A DNA stretch of 42,339 bases from Candidatus Gastranaerophilales bacterium (GTDB taxonomy: Bacteria > Cyanobacteriota > Vampirovibrionia > Gastranaerophilales > Gastranaerophilaceae). The stretch is from NCBI GenBank assembly GCA_944325585.1, contig CALVAS010000009.1, forward strand, positions 1-42,339, given 5' to 3'. The notes beneath the pieces are model-generated. The model worked only from the letters and a program-made list of their open reading frames with translations, did no database searches and was not told where the DNA came from. This document shows positions 15,870-23,838 of this stretch, one piece after another (position 1 is the stretch's first letter; every line of letters begins with the position of its first letter). Made by a program: the position numbers and the translations under genes.

Positions 15870-15891
15870 AGACTTGCAAAATCGCAAGTCT
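15870..15891 (-). terminator. Intrinsic terminator after pgi
   Basis: An 8-bp stem (AGACTTGC 15870-15877 with GCAAGTCT 15884-15891) is followed on the minus strand by TTATTATATT. It lies 36 bases past the pgi stop. Confidence 0.75.
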
Positions 15892-15926
15892 CTATTTGTA
15901 TTTTATATGTTTATTATAAAAAAGAA

Positions 15927-17315
15927 CTATACCATTGCCATTTTTGACTGCAATGTTTGAGCGGATTCTTCGTAACCTTTTCTGCCCATCAAAGCGTATG
16001 TATAATTTTTCGCCTGTTCAACTCCCGGCTGATTAAAGGTATCTATATTATACAGTTCACCAGCTATTGCAGTTTGAACTTCCAGCATATAAAGAAGCTG
16101 TGCAACATTATAGCTGTCAACACGCTCCAGTGTAATTGTGACAGTCGGACGGTTATAATCAGAAAGAGCAACTCTTGTTGAATCAGCTTCTGCATTTATA
16201 AGTTGATTAATCGTTTTTCCGCCCAGATATCCTATTCCCGTATATTCAAAAATATTCGGAATTTCCAGAGTAGAGTCAAAGTTTTCCACTCTTATAAAAT
16301 TTATTACCTTATTATTCGGGCCTTCATTATAAAGCTGAATTTGTGAATGCTGATCTGTTGCCCCCAGAGCTTTAATCGGAGTAGGACCAATATTTACGTC
16401 ATTACCGTCCTTGTCCTTATTTTTGCCGAGAGACTCTGCCCATAGTTGAACGTACCAGTCAGAAACGTATTTTAAACGGCTTGAATAAGGCATCATAACA
16501 GAAAGATTTTTGCCCTTTTTGGTGTCCATAAGATAATGAATCAGAGCATTTTGAGCAGCGATATTGTTATGAATATCAGTATTTTTAAGCGCCAAATCCA
16601 TGTCTTTTATACCGTTAACCATCTCGTCAATATCAAGTCCGACAAGAGCAAAAGGAAGCAGACCCACTGCTGAAAACACAGAAAATCTTCCGCCGACATC
16701 ATCCGGTACAACAAAAGTTTTATAACCTTCCTGCTCTGCAATTTGTCTTAAAATTCCTGTTTTCTTATCGGTTGTTGCAACAACGTTATATCTGTAATTT
16801 TCCCCCAGTTCTTTTTCAAGTTTATCTTTAACAATCATAAACTGTGACATGGTTTCGGCAGTTGAACCCGATTTTGTAATTACATTTACGAGAGTTTTCT
16901 TTAAATCAAGAACTTCAAAAAGTCCGTTAATAGTATCCGGATCAATATTATCCAGAAAGAAAATCCGCGGCATACCGTCTCTTTGCTCATCAGACAATAA
17001 ATTCCAGTAAGGCTTTAAAAGAGCTTCGGTCACTGCGATTCCCCCCAATGCAGAGCCGCCGATACCAAGAACCAGAATATTATCAAAACGGCCTTTAACC
17101 ATAGCGGCATATTCTTTTACATACCAGAGAGTTTCTTCGTTATAACCCAAATTCATCCATTGAAGCCATTGACCGTTTTTATCTTTTCGTTTGTTTAAAT
17201 CTGCAATAATATGTACTATTTTGTCTTTGTAGCATTCAAATTCTTCCGCCAAATTCAAACCGTTTTCCTGTCCGATCACTTGAGCATCAACGTTCTTGTA
17301 ATTCAGTTTAATCAT
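15927..17315 (-). CDS. pgi: Glucose-6-phosphate isomerase
   Basis: Interconverts glucose-6-phosphate and fructose-6-phosphate in glycolysis. The 462 residues match the shorter bacterial PGI type. The sugar-phosphate binding loops are 'VLGIGGSALGG' and 'ITKSGSTAETM'. The family signature near the C-terminal half is 'GATDQHSQIQLYNEGPN', containing the active-site His and Glu region. The ATG has GAGGG 9 bases upstream. It is probably monocistronic, with a terminator on each side. Confidence 0.96.
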   Translation of the reverse strand: MIKLNYKNVDAQVIGQENGLNLAEEFECYKDKIVHIIADLNKRKDKNGQWLQWMNLGYNEETLWYVKEYAAMVKGRFDNILVLGIGGSALGGIAVTEALLKPYWNLLSDEQRDGMPRIFFLDNIDPDTINGLFEVLDLKKTLVNVITKSGSTAETMSQFMIVKDKLEKELGENYRYNVVATTDKKTGILRQIAEQEGYKTFVVPDDVGGRFSVFSAVGLLPFALVGLDIDEMVNGIKDMDLALKNTDIHNNIAAQNALIHYLMDTKKGKNLSVMMPYSSRLKYVSDWYVQLWAESLGKNKDKDGNDVNIGPTPIKALGATDQHSQIQLYNEGPNNKVINFIRVENFDSTLEIPNIFEYTGIGYLGGKTINQLINAEADSTRVALSDYNRPTVTITLERVDSYNVAQLLYMLEVQTAIAGELYNIDTFNQPGVEQAKNYTYALMGRKGYEESAQTLQSKMAMV

Positions 17316-17385
17316 ATTTGTTTAACCCTCTTATATATTTATAAATTTGTACACATTAAAACATGCCACTGGCTGTGTAATAATA

Positions 17386-17411
17386 AAAACGCAGAACGGA
17401 AAATGCGTTTT
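17386..17411 (-). terminator. Intrinsic terminator after prepilin A
   Basis: An 8-bp stem (AAAACGCA 17386-17393 with TGCGTTTT 17404-17411) and a 10-base loop, with a T-rich stretch following on the minus strand. It lies 66 bases past the stop of prepilin A. Confidence 0.6.
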
Positions 17412-17476
17412 CCCTACACTTATTGTACCTGCTGAAGTTTTAATTACAAGAATTCTGTGGATAATTTAATAATTAT

Positions 17477-18268
17477 TTACCAAGGGTAATCCGGTTTAAT
17501 TTGCCAACCGTCACCAATAATTTTTGCAGAACAGTAACGTCCGTTTCCATTTTTACTGCAGCTGGCAGCAATTTCCACGGGCGTTTTATCATACCCATAA
17601 GGCAGAATACCTTTAGCACTCTTTTCCGATGTTTTTGAAAACATAAACACATCACGCCCTATGCGGTTAGGATTTTTACCACCGTTGACATCGACAATAA
17701 TCCAATCGGCTTCATTCGCTATACCTTCCGGATTATATCCCGCTGTAATAATCAATACAAGAACACCATCCGGCAGATAAAAAGCTGTTCTTGCCGGAGC
17801 TGCAACTACTGAAAAATCAAACTTTGTATTATTCAACTGTGTCCAGGGCTGAGAGATATTAAAGCCACAGTCTTTATATGTCTTGCAAACATGAACAACA
17901 TTTAAATATGGTTTCCAGTATTCGTTAAAATAGTTTTCAGCCCCTATATCAAAACCTGACGGCCAATACTTGTAATCTTCATGATCTACTTCCGAACGTT
18001 CAAGAGCCTGATTGAGTGTTGTATAAACCTTTTGAAGTTTTGAAACAGTTACCTGTTTCTGGTATTTGCCGATTAGCGACGGCAGCGTCATCGCCGCAAC
18101 TATTCCGATTATGCCGAGTGTTATAAGAACCTCTGCCATGGTAAAGGCGGCTTTGCGGCTAGATTTGTCATTTTGGACACCTGAGGTGAGGATGTTTTTA
18201 TCAGCATTGATAGATTCTGAGTCAAGCTCAGAATGACATGATAGATGCACATGCGACGGCTTTGTCAT
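17477..18268 (-). CDS. Type IV prepilin-like protein A, probably phase variable (true start 18410, out of frame here)
   Basis: The mature part is a class of pseudopilin: cleavage is expected before Phe in 'KAA|FTMAEVLITLGIIG', with Glu at position +5 and a hydrophobic helix up to 'AMTLPSLIG'. A globular C-terminal domain of about 180 residues with paired cysteines follows. The -1 residue is Ala, not the usual Gly. The in-frame ATG at 18268 lies inside repeat DNA. The frame stays open upstream to a poly-G tract at 18370-18381. The only start with a good ribosome binding site (AAGGAG, ATG 18410) is on the other side of that tract and is out of frame at 12 G; 11 or 14 G would join them and give a leader of about 88 residues. 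I infer an OFF state, not a dead gene. Confidence 0.8.
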   Translation of the reverse strand: MTKPSHVHLSCHSELDSESINADKNILTSGVQNDKSSRKAAFTMAEVLITLGIIGIVAAMTLPSLIGKYQKQVTVSKLQKVYTTLNQALERSEVDHEDYKYWPSGFDIGAENYFNEYWKPYLNVVHVCKTYKDCGFNISQPWTQLNNTKFDFSVVAAPARTAFYLPDGVLVLIITAGYNPEGIANEADWIIVDVNGGKNPNRIGRDVFMFSKTSEKSAKGILPYGYDKTPVEIAASCSKNGNGRYCSAKIIGDGWQIKPDYPW

Positions 18269-18330
18269 TCCGGCCTCCGAGCCGGAATCTATTTCTTTAT
18301 TTAGAGATTCTGAATCAAGTTCAGGATGAC
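18212..18330. repeat. Three palindromic REP-like repeats inside the prepilin A leader
   Basis: Three short inverted repeats of similar design lie in a row. 18212-18237 has ATTCTGAG and CTCAGAAT arms. 18263-18290 has ATTCCGGC and GCCGGAAT arms. 18305-18330 has ATTCTGAA and TTCAGGAT arms. They belong to the widespread intergenic 'GTCATTCTGA' type palindromes. Here they are in the pilin reading frame, encoding 'HPELDSES', 'EIDSGSEAG' and 'CHSELDSES' without a stop. Confidence 0.75.
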
Positions 18331-18359
18331 CAATTGTTAAATTGTAATCAGGAGCCGTT

Positions 18360-18410
18360 TTACAGGTTGCCCCCCCCCCCCTGAAACTCAGTCATATCAA
18401 TAGTTTCCAT
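18360..18410 (-). other. Prepilin A 5' leader frame, stopped after the poly-G tract
   Basis: ATG 18410 has AAGGAG 9 bases upstream and reads METIDMTEFQ, four Gly codons or part codons, then N-L and TAA at 18362-18360. With one G fewer the frame runs on as G-G-G-A-T-C-K-T-A-P-D into the pilin. Confidence 0.75.
18370..18381 (-). repeat. Poly-G tract (12 G on the coding strand) in prepilin A
   Basis: A run of 12 G, beginning with the third base of codon 10, in a genome region that is otherwise AT rich. Long mononucleotide runs change length by slipped-strand mispairing. At 12 the ATG and the pilin are in different frames; at 11 or 14 they are in the same frame. Confidence 0.85.
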
Positions 18411-18443
18411 ACTTTTAAGCTCCTTATAATATCATTATTGTTT

Positions 18444-18472
18444 ATTATATCATATTATTATTTAGACTTCAA
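18444..18472 (-). promoter_or_regulatory. Sigma-70 promoter of prepilin A
   Basis: TTGAAG (18472-18467), a 17-base spacer and TATAAT (18449-18444) on the minus strand. The -35 overlaps the last codons of the APC permease gene. The predicted RNA start is about 25 bases before ATG 18410. Confidence 0.75.
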
Positions 18473-20027
18473 CTTTTGGCTGTTTTAAAGTTCTCTGCGC
18501 CTTTTGTTTTTCTTCCAGACGTTTTTGTTCATAGCCGTAGCCCGCATAAATTGCAACACCCATCAACAGCCAGAGCGGGAAATACAATGATGATGTAGTT
18601 AAAAATTTCATTGAATAAATCATCAATCCGCCGCAGGTAATAATTCCAAGAATCGGGAAAAACGGTGAAAATGGAACCTTAAAAGGTCGCGGTCTGTCAG
18701 GATCAGTTTTTCTTAAGATTAAAACCGCAATACAGATAATTATAAAGGATGTGAAGGTTCCAAAATTGCATAACTCTGCAGAGATATTTAAATCCATAAT
18801 TAAAGAACACACAATGACGACAATTCCGCTTATCCATGTCAAAACATGCGGTGTTCTGAATTTTTTGTGAATCAGACGCAAAGATTTTGGCAAAAATCTG
18901 TCGCGGCTCATTGCATATAAAATACGCGTTGTTCCAAGTTGATAAATCAAAAGCACTGATGTAAGCCCGCAAAGAGCACCAACCGAAATCAGTCCTGCAA
19001 ACCAATCTTTTTGAATATATCTCATTGCGTGTGCAATCGGCGCCTGTGTATCAATTTGTCCGAAAGGAACAGTTCCTGTCAAAACAAGTGCAACACCTAT
19101 ATATAAAACCGTACAAATAAATAATGTACCTAAAATTCCGATAGGCAAATCTCTTTGCGGATTTTCGGTTTCTTCAGCAGTCGTTGATATTGCGTCAAAA
19201 CCGATATATGCAAAAAAGATTAAAAACGCACCCATGAAAATTCCGCTGAATCCGTTCGGCGCAAATGGCGTCCAATTTTCAGGCTTGACGTAAAACGCGC
19301 CGACAACGATAAATGATGTTATTATCAAAAGGTTTACGGCAACCATAACACTTGCAAATCTTGTTGACTCTTTTACCCCTTTGATTAAAAGCAATGTCAA
19401 AATCAAAACGAGCGCAATTGCCGGCAAATTCATTGCAACAGGAATATGTCCGAAAATATAAGGGATTTTATCGTGAATATCCATACCGTATTTATCACAC
19501 ATTGCAGCAATTGAACGGTAATCCATTCTGAGCCAGAGAGGAAAGTTGACAACAAAATCAGGCAAGATATGTTTAAAACCTTTCAAGAGCTGGGTAAAAT
19601 ATCCTGTCCAGGCACTTGCGACCGTAATATTTCCGATTGCATACTCAAGCATTAAAATCCAACCGACCATCCATGCCATAAATTCACCCATGGTTGCGTA
19701 TGTATAAGTATAAGCACTTCCGGCTACAGGAATCATAGCAGCGATTTCACTGTAGCAAAGTGCTGAAAAAATACATGCAACTACTGCTAAAACCATTGAA
19801 ACAATAACTGCAGGGCCTGCACCAACACCTTCCGGACCGCCCTGAATTGCACTTCCGATTATAGTAAAAATACCTGTTCCGACAACTGCACCAATCCCGA
19901 TTACAATCAAATCAAAAACATTCAAGGTTTTCTTCAATTCTGATTTTTTACTTGTTGCAATAAGTTCATCGGGGCTTTTCGTTTTTAATGCATTTGATAA
20001 TATACTTTTAATCATACTTCTTTCCAT
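18462..20027 (-). CDS. APC-family amino acid permease (first of a tandem pair)
   Basis: A 521-residue secondary transporter, about 12 hydrophobic helices. The first helix has the APC substrate-binding pattern 'VIGIGAVVGTGIFTIIG'. 'GPAVIVSMVLA', 'CYSEIAAMIPVAGSAYTYTY' and 'FFAYIGFDAISTTAEE' match cationic or neutral amino acid transporters of the YfnA/CAT type. A cytoplasmic N-terminal 'KSPDELIATSKKSELKKTLN' is shared with its neighbour. It is a clear paralogue of the gene 34 bases upstream, so it arose by tandem duplication. The substrate is not known. ATG 20015 is a possible alternative start. Confidence 0.9.
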   Translation of the reverse strand: MERSMIKSILSNALKTKSPDELIATSKKSELKKTLNVFDLIVIGIGAVVGTGIFTIIGSAIQGGPEGVGAGPAVIVSMVLAVVACIFSALCYSEIAAMIPVAGSAYTYTYATMGEFMAWMVGWILMLEYAIGNITVASAWTGYFTQLLKGFKHILPDFVVNFPLWLRMDYRSIAAMCDKYGMDIHDKIPYIFGHIPVAMNLPAIALVLILTLLLIKGVKESTRFASVMVAVNLLIITSFIVVGAFYVKPENWTPFAPNGFSGIFMGAFLIFFAYIGFDAISTTAEETENPQRDLPIGILGTLFICTVLYIGVALVLTGTVPFGQIDTQAPIAHAMRYIQKDWFAGLISVGALCGLTSVLLIYQLGTTRILYAMSRDRFLPKSLRLIHKKFRTPHVLTWISGIVVIVCSLIMDLNISAELCNFGTFTSFIIICIAVLILRKTDPDRPRPFKVPFSPFFPILGIITCGGLMIYSMKFLTTSSLYFPLWLLMGVAIYAGYGYEQKRLEEKQKAQRTLKQPKVEV

Positions 20028-20061
20028 TTTTATATTTCCGCATAGAGTGTATTTATTTTTG

Positions 20062-21654
20062 TTATTTTTTCAGTTCAATTCTTCGCTGTTCTACTTTTTC
20101 AATATGAACTTTGTTTTCATTTCTTCTGTTTTTGACGAACCCGTACAACAAATAAATCATTGCACCTACGCCGAGCCACACAGGGAATAACAACGCTGAA
20201 CTTGACGGCTGCATTGATTTATAAATCATAAGCCCTCCGCAGCAAATTATGCCAAGAGACGGAACAACCGGCGAAAAAGGAACTTTGAACGGACGCTCGC
20301 GGTTCGGGTCAGTTTTACGCAGGATTAAAACCGCAACACAAACAACAATAAATGAAGTAAATGTTCCGTAATTACACAACTCTGCAGCAACATCAAGATT
20401 GAGTGTTAAAATACCGACTACAGCCAGAAGTCCGACAGTCCATGTCAAGACATGCGGTGTTTTGAATTTAGGATGTAACTTTTGGAATCGCGCAGATATA
20501 AAATGGTCACGGCTCATTGCATACAAAATTCTTGTTGCTGCCATTTCCATAACAAGTAATACCGATGTAAGCCCAGCAAGCGATCCGATTGATACAAGAC
20601 CTGCTGCCCAGTTAAGATTTATAAGTTTTAAACAATATGCCATCGGAGCTTTCAAGAATGCTGACGAAACAGATGCGCTCGTATCCTGCAGACCTGTCAA
20701 AATTAACGCAACAAGAACGTAAACGATTGTTGTCACGATTAATGAACCGATAATACCCACCGGCAAATCTTTTTGAGGATTTTTGCACTCCTCAGCCGCC
20801 GTTGCAATAGCGTCAAATCCGATATATGCAAAAAAGATTATAAATGCGCCGGCAAAAATTCCAGCCGCACCGTTGGGCGCAAACGGAACCCAGTTATCAG
20901 GTTTAACGTAAAATGCACCGGCTACAACAAACAATGCAATTACAGCCATTTTAACAACAACCATAACAGCAGTCATTTTTGTAGAATCCTTTGTACCTTT
21001 AACAAGAATTGCAGTGGATAAAAGCACCATTATAATTGCCGGAAGGTTAATACAAATCGGCAGCCCGAATAATGTCGGAACAAAAGTATCCGGATTTTCC
21101 GCAACTATTTTAGCGGCGGAGAAAGGATCGTTTACAAGCCATACCGGAGGATTGGCAAGCCATGCGGGCAAATATTTGTCAAATCCGCTTAAAAACTGAA
21201 CGAAATGATTCGACCATGCACAGGCAACAGCAATAAATCCTATTGCATATTCAAGCATTAAAACCCAGCCGACCATCCATGCCGCAAACTCGCCCAGAGT
21301 TGCGAAAGTATAAATATATGCACCGCCTGAGACAGGAATCATTGTTGCAAACTCTGAATAACAAAGAGCCGAGAAAACACAGGCAATAGCCGCAACTACC
21401 ATTGAAACGATTAAGGCAGGCCCTGCCCCCAAAGCTGAACCGTCAGCACTTCCGGCTGCAGCAATCCCGACAATTGCAAAGATTCCGGACCCAATAATTG
21501 CGCCGACACCCAGAATAATTAAATCCCAGACTCCAAGAGTTTTTTCCAAACCTTCAGCCTTTGCTTCCGAAAGCATTTCATCAGGCTTTTTGATTCTTGT
21601 TATGGTTTTCAAAAAATTACGGGTTAATGTTGCGCGACTGTATTTTTCTGCCAT
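20062..21654 (-). CDS. APC-family amino acid permease (second of a tandem pair)
   Basis: A 530-residue paralogue of the next gene downstream, with the same motifs: 'ILGVGAIIGSGIFAIVGIA' in helix 1, 'CYSEFATMIPVSGGAYIYTF', 'FFAYIGFDAIATAAEE', and a cytoplasmic 'KKPDEMLSEAKAEGLEKTLG' start. It differs by an insert in the first loop ('AAGSADGSALGAGPA') and a longer loop with 'TGLQDTSASVSSAF'. The ATG has AAGGAA upstream and lies 12 bases after the glyQ stop, so it is probably in the glyQ transcript. Sharing a transcript with glyQ may hint at glycine or related substrates, which is only an inference. Confidence 0.9.
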   Translation of the reverse strand: MAEKYSRATLTRNFLKTITRIKKPDEMLSEAKAEGLEKTLGVWDLIILGVGAIIGSGIFAIVGIAAAGSADGSALGAGPALIVSMVVAAIACVFSALCYSEFATMIPVSGGAYIYTFATLGEFAAWMVGWVLMLEYAIGFIAVACAWSNHFVQFLSGFDKYLPAWLANPPVWLVNDPFSAAKIVAENPDTFVPTLFGLPICINLPAIIMVLLSTAILVKGTKDSTKMTAVMVVVKMAVIALFVVAGAFYVKPDNWVPFAPNGAAGIFAGAFIIFFAYIGFDAIATAAEECKNPQKDLPVGIIGSLIVTTIVYVLVALILTGLQDTSASVSSAFLKAPMAYCLKLINLNWAAGLVSIGSLAGLTSVLLVMEMAATRILYAMSRDHFISARFQKLHPKFKTPHVLTWTVGLLAVVGILTLNLDVAAELCNYGTFTSFIVVCVAVLILRKTDPNRERPFKVPFSPVVPSLGIICCGGLMIYKSMQPSSSALLFPVWLGVGAMIYLLYGFVKNRRNENKVHIEKVEQRRIELKK

Positions 21655-21666
21655 CTATTTTCCTTA

Positions 21667-22539
21667 TTATTTACAAAGAGGGAAACCGAGTTCTTCTCTT
21701 TGTGCTACATATAATTTTGCAACGGCCGATGCCATTGTTCTTACTCTGTTTATAAAGTTAATTCTTTCATCTTTGCTTATAACACCTCTTGCATCCAAAA
21801 GGTTGAATGTATGAGAGCATTTTAAAACATAATCATATGCCGGAAGCACCAATTTTGCATTAATACAATTATCAACTTCTTTCTGATAGAGGTCAAACAT
21901 TGTAAAAAGGCTTTTTGCATCGGAAACTTCAAAATTATATTTTGATTGCTCAATTTCATTTTGCAAAAATATTTCGCCGTATTTGAGTTTATCGTTCCAC
22001 ATAATGTCATAAACAGAAGATTTATTTTGCAAATACATTGCGATACGCTCAAGCCCGTAAGTTAATTCCAGAGCAACAGGCTTAACTTCCAACCCGCCGA
22101 CCTGCTGGAAATATGTAAACTGTGTAATTTCCATTCCGTCAAGCCAGACTTCCCAGCCTACACCGGCTGCACCCAGAGTCGGAGACTCCCAGTTATCTTC
22201 AACGAATCTTACGTCATGCTCTTTTAAATCAATTCCCATAGCTTCAAGACTTTTTAAATAAAGCTCCTGAGCGTTATCCGGAGAAGGTTTTAGAATCACC
22301 TGAAACTGATAATAATGACCGAGTCTGTTGGGGTTTTCACCATATCTTGCGTCGGTCGGTCTGCGGCATGGTTCAATCATTGCAGTATTCCATGGTTCAG
22401 GCCCCAATGAACGCAAAAAAGTTGCGGGATTCATTGTGGAAGCACCTTTTTCTATATCATAAGGCTGCTGAATAATACAGCCGTAATCCGACCAAAATTT
22501 TGATAAATTAAATACAAGTTCTTGAAAATTTAATGCCAT
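21667..22539 (-). CDS. glyQ: Glycyl-tRNA synthetase alpha subunit
   Basis: Catalytic subunit of the bacterial alpha2beta2 GlyRS, which charges tRNA-Gly. From ATG 22539 the protein (290 residues) starts '[20 protein letters not shown]', in line with cyanobacterial GlyQ starts. The class II motifs follow: '[21 protein letters not shown]', '[20 protein letters not shown]', '[13 protein letters not shown]', and '[15 protein letters not shown]' (motif 3). The frame is open further upstream to a GTG at 22602, but those 21 residues match nothing in the family. glyS, the beta subunit, is not adjacent. The ribosome binding site is weak (GGA). Confidence 0.95.
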   Translation of the reverse strand: MALNFQELVFNLSKFWSDYGCIIQQPYDIEKGASTMNPATFLRSLGPEPWNTAMIEPCRRPTDARYGENPNRLGHYYQFQVILKPSPDNAQELYLKSLEAMGIDLKEHDVRFVEDNWESPTLGAAGVGWEVWLDGMEITQFTYFQQVGGLEVKPVALELTYGLERIAMYLQNKSSVYDIMWNDKLKYGEIFLQNEIEQSKYNFEVSDAKSLFTMFDLYQKEVDNCINAKLVLPAYDYVLKCSHTFNLLDARGVISKDERINFINRVRTMASAVAKLYVAQREELGFPLCK

Positions 22540-22716
22540 AACATATTCCATAATTGTACTGATTACACTTGTTTCAGCCTGCAAATCACCTTTTTGCGGC
22601 ACTTAACAAATACTACGCTCAACATAGTCAAATTGCAATAATTATGTTTACAAATATTAAGCTGGTAGTAATCAGCTTGGAAATTCATGGTATTTTTAAA
22701 GAAAAAGGAGAAATTA

Positions 22717-23244
22717 ATGGCAGATAAAATTATAATTTTTTCGGGCAAACAGTATTCTGGAAAAGACACGGCCGCAAAAATCATGCTTGAAGCAATGCCG
22801 GATTATAAAAGATGCGCGATGGGAGATATTATAAAAATTACATACGGCAGACAAAAAAATCTTTCATATGAAGAAATTGAAAAGAACAAACCTTTATACA
22901 GACAGGATTTAATCGACCTCGGCAACCGGGGCAGAGCACAGGATCCTGATTACTGGCTCAAAAAAATTCTTGAGCAGCCGGGCAATATTATCGTAACTGA
23001 TGTAAGAGTCCAGCATGAATATGATGTTTTTAAAAACGCAGGAGCAATAGCAATAAGAGTTGAAGCCTCCAGAGAAACTCGAAGCAAACGTGGAACTCTT
23101 ATCGGCGAAACTGATGTTACGGAAACAGGGCTTGACCACATCAAAGACTGGGATTTTATAATCGACAACAATTCTGATTATGAAGCTTTTCAAAACAAAA
23201 TTGTTGAAGTTATAAAAAAGATTAACAATTGGCAATATAAATAG
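22717..23244 (+). CDS. P-loop kinase resembling phosphomevalonate kinase
   Basis: The 175 residues from ATG 22717 (AAGGAG 7 bases upstream) have a Walker A loop 'GKQYSGKD' at residues 10-17. Later segments line up, from memory of the family, with animal-type phosphomevalonate kinase: 'YRQDLIDLGNRGRAQDPDYW', 'IIVTDVRVQHEYDVF', 'RVEASRETRSKRG', and 'GLDHIKDWDFIIDN'. Related proteins include phage deoxynucleoside monophosphate kinases. No mevalonate pathway gene is nearby, and this lineage is expected to use the MEP pathway, so a nucleotide or other small phosphate substrate is at least as likely. It is divergent from glyQ. Confidence 0.6.
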   Translation: MADKIIIFSGKQYSGKDTAAKIMLEAMPDYKRCAMGDIIKITYGRQKNLSYEEIEKNKPLYRQDLIDLGNRGRAQDPDYWLKKILEQPGNIIVTDVRVQHEYDVFKNAGAIAIRVEASRETRSKRGTLIGETDVTETGLDHIKDWDFIIDNNSDYEAFQNKIVEVIKKINNWQYK

Positions 23245-23300
23245 CAAAAAAAATTTCTCTTACCTTTTTACTTTAAAGTATATAAATGAAAGGAGAAAAT

Positions 23301-23768
23301 ATGGATTTAAAAATAAAAGGGAATACATCTTTTAATGCAAGTTTAAGTATAAAGTACTGTTCTTCATCTGAAAAAAAAATATTAAAACCAGCAAAAGAGT
23401 TATTTGAAGAAATGACTAAAGATAAACCCGGAAGAATGAGAATAGTTCCAGGGTATTATGCTCGTAGCATTCTTGATGGTGTCTACATTTTTAGTCTGGG
23501 AGCCGGAGATATTAGCAAAACCACATATCGAGATCAGGTTGCGTTTGCGCCGTACTACTGGTTTGACAATCTTCTTACTAAAAAATCCAAACGAGAACAG
23601 GCTGAAGCTTTCGTGAAAATTTTTGAAACATTACATTTAATTCCACGAAATATCGGCTTACGTTTAAGTTCTAATGAAAATTACATGAATGCTTTAAAAA
23701 TAAAAATACAAGAAAATCTAGGCGATGACCCACATGAAATAGCAGGAATGTTTGATTTCTTATTTTAA
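23301..23768 (+). CDS. Small protein of unknown function
   Basis: A 155-residue protein from ATG 23301, chosen because AAAGGAG lies 5 bases before it; an earlier ATG at 23286 would lack a site. It starts 'MDLKIKGNTSFNASLSIKY', a short polar segment with a Phe. The rest looks like a compact mixed alpha/beta domain ('ELFEEMTKDKPGRMRIVPGY', 'YIFSLGAGDISKTTYRDQVA'). There is no signal peptide or membrane segment and no family I know. It follows the P-loop kinase by 56 bases and ends at a strong bidirectional terminator. Confidence 0.65.
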   Translation: MDLKIKGNTSFNASLSIKYCSSSEKKILKPAKELFEEMTKDKPGRMRIVPGYYARSILDGVYIFSLGAGDISKTTYRDQVAFAPYYWFDNLLTKKSKREQAEAFVKIFETLHLIPRNIGLRLSSNENYMNALKIKIQENLGDDPHEIAGMFDFLF

Positions 23769-23783
23769 TAGCTACAAAATTAA

Positions 23784-23813
23784 AAAAGAGGATTATTATA
23801 ATAATCCTCTTTT
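23784..23813. terminator. Strong bidirectional terminator
   Basis: A 13-bp perfect stem (23784-23796 with 23801-23813, AAAAGAGGATTAT and inverse) with a 4-base loop. It has T-rich ends on both strands and serves the convergent small unknown and the response regulator. Confidence 0.85.
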
Positions 23814-23838
23814 AGCAAATTTATGAAAGTTATAAATT

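Noticed and set aside
17477-18410. Prepilin A as a plain frameshifted pseudogene
   Set aside because: The pilin frame is intact, a second gene has the same architecture, the flanking peptide is conserved, and promoter and ribosome binding site are good. A sequencing error in the G run remains possible and is noted in the findings.
18462-21654. Composite transposon or foreign island around the tandem permeases
   Set aside because: The pair is an ordinary tandem duplication. Codon use looks like the neighbours and no transposase or long flanking repeat is visible.
22540-22602. GTG start giving a longer GlyQ
   Set aside because: The extra 21 residues match nothing in GlyQ, while ATG 22539 gives the usual family start.
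22717-23244. Assigning mevalonate pathway function
   Set aside because: Similarity to phosphomevalonate kinase is from pattern only and no other pathway gene is in the window, so a function was not claimed.
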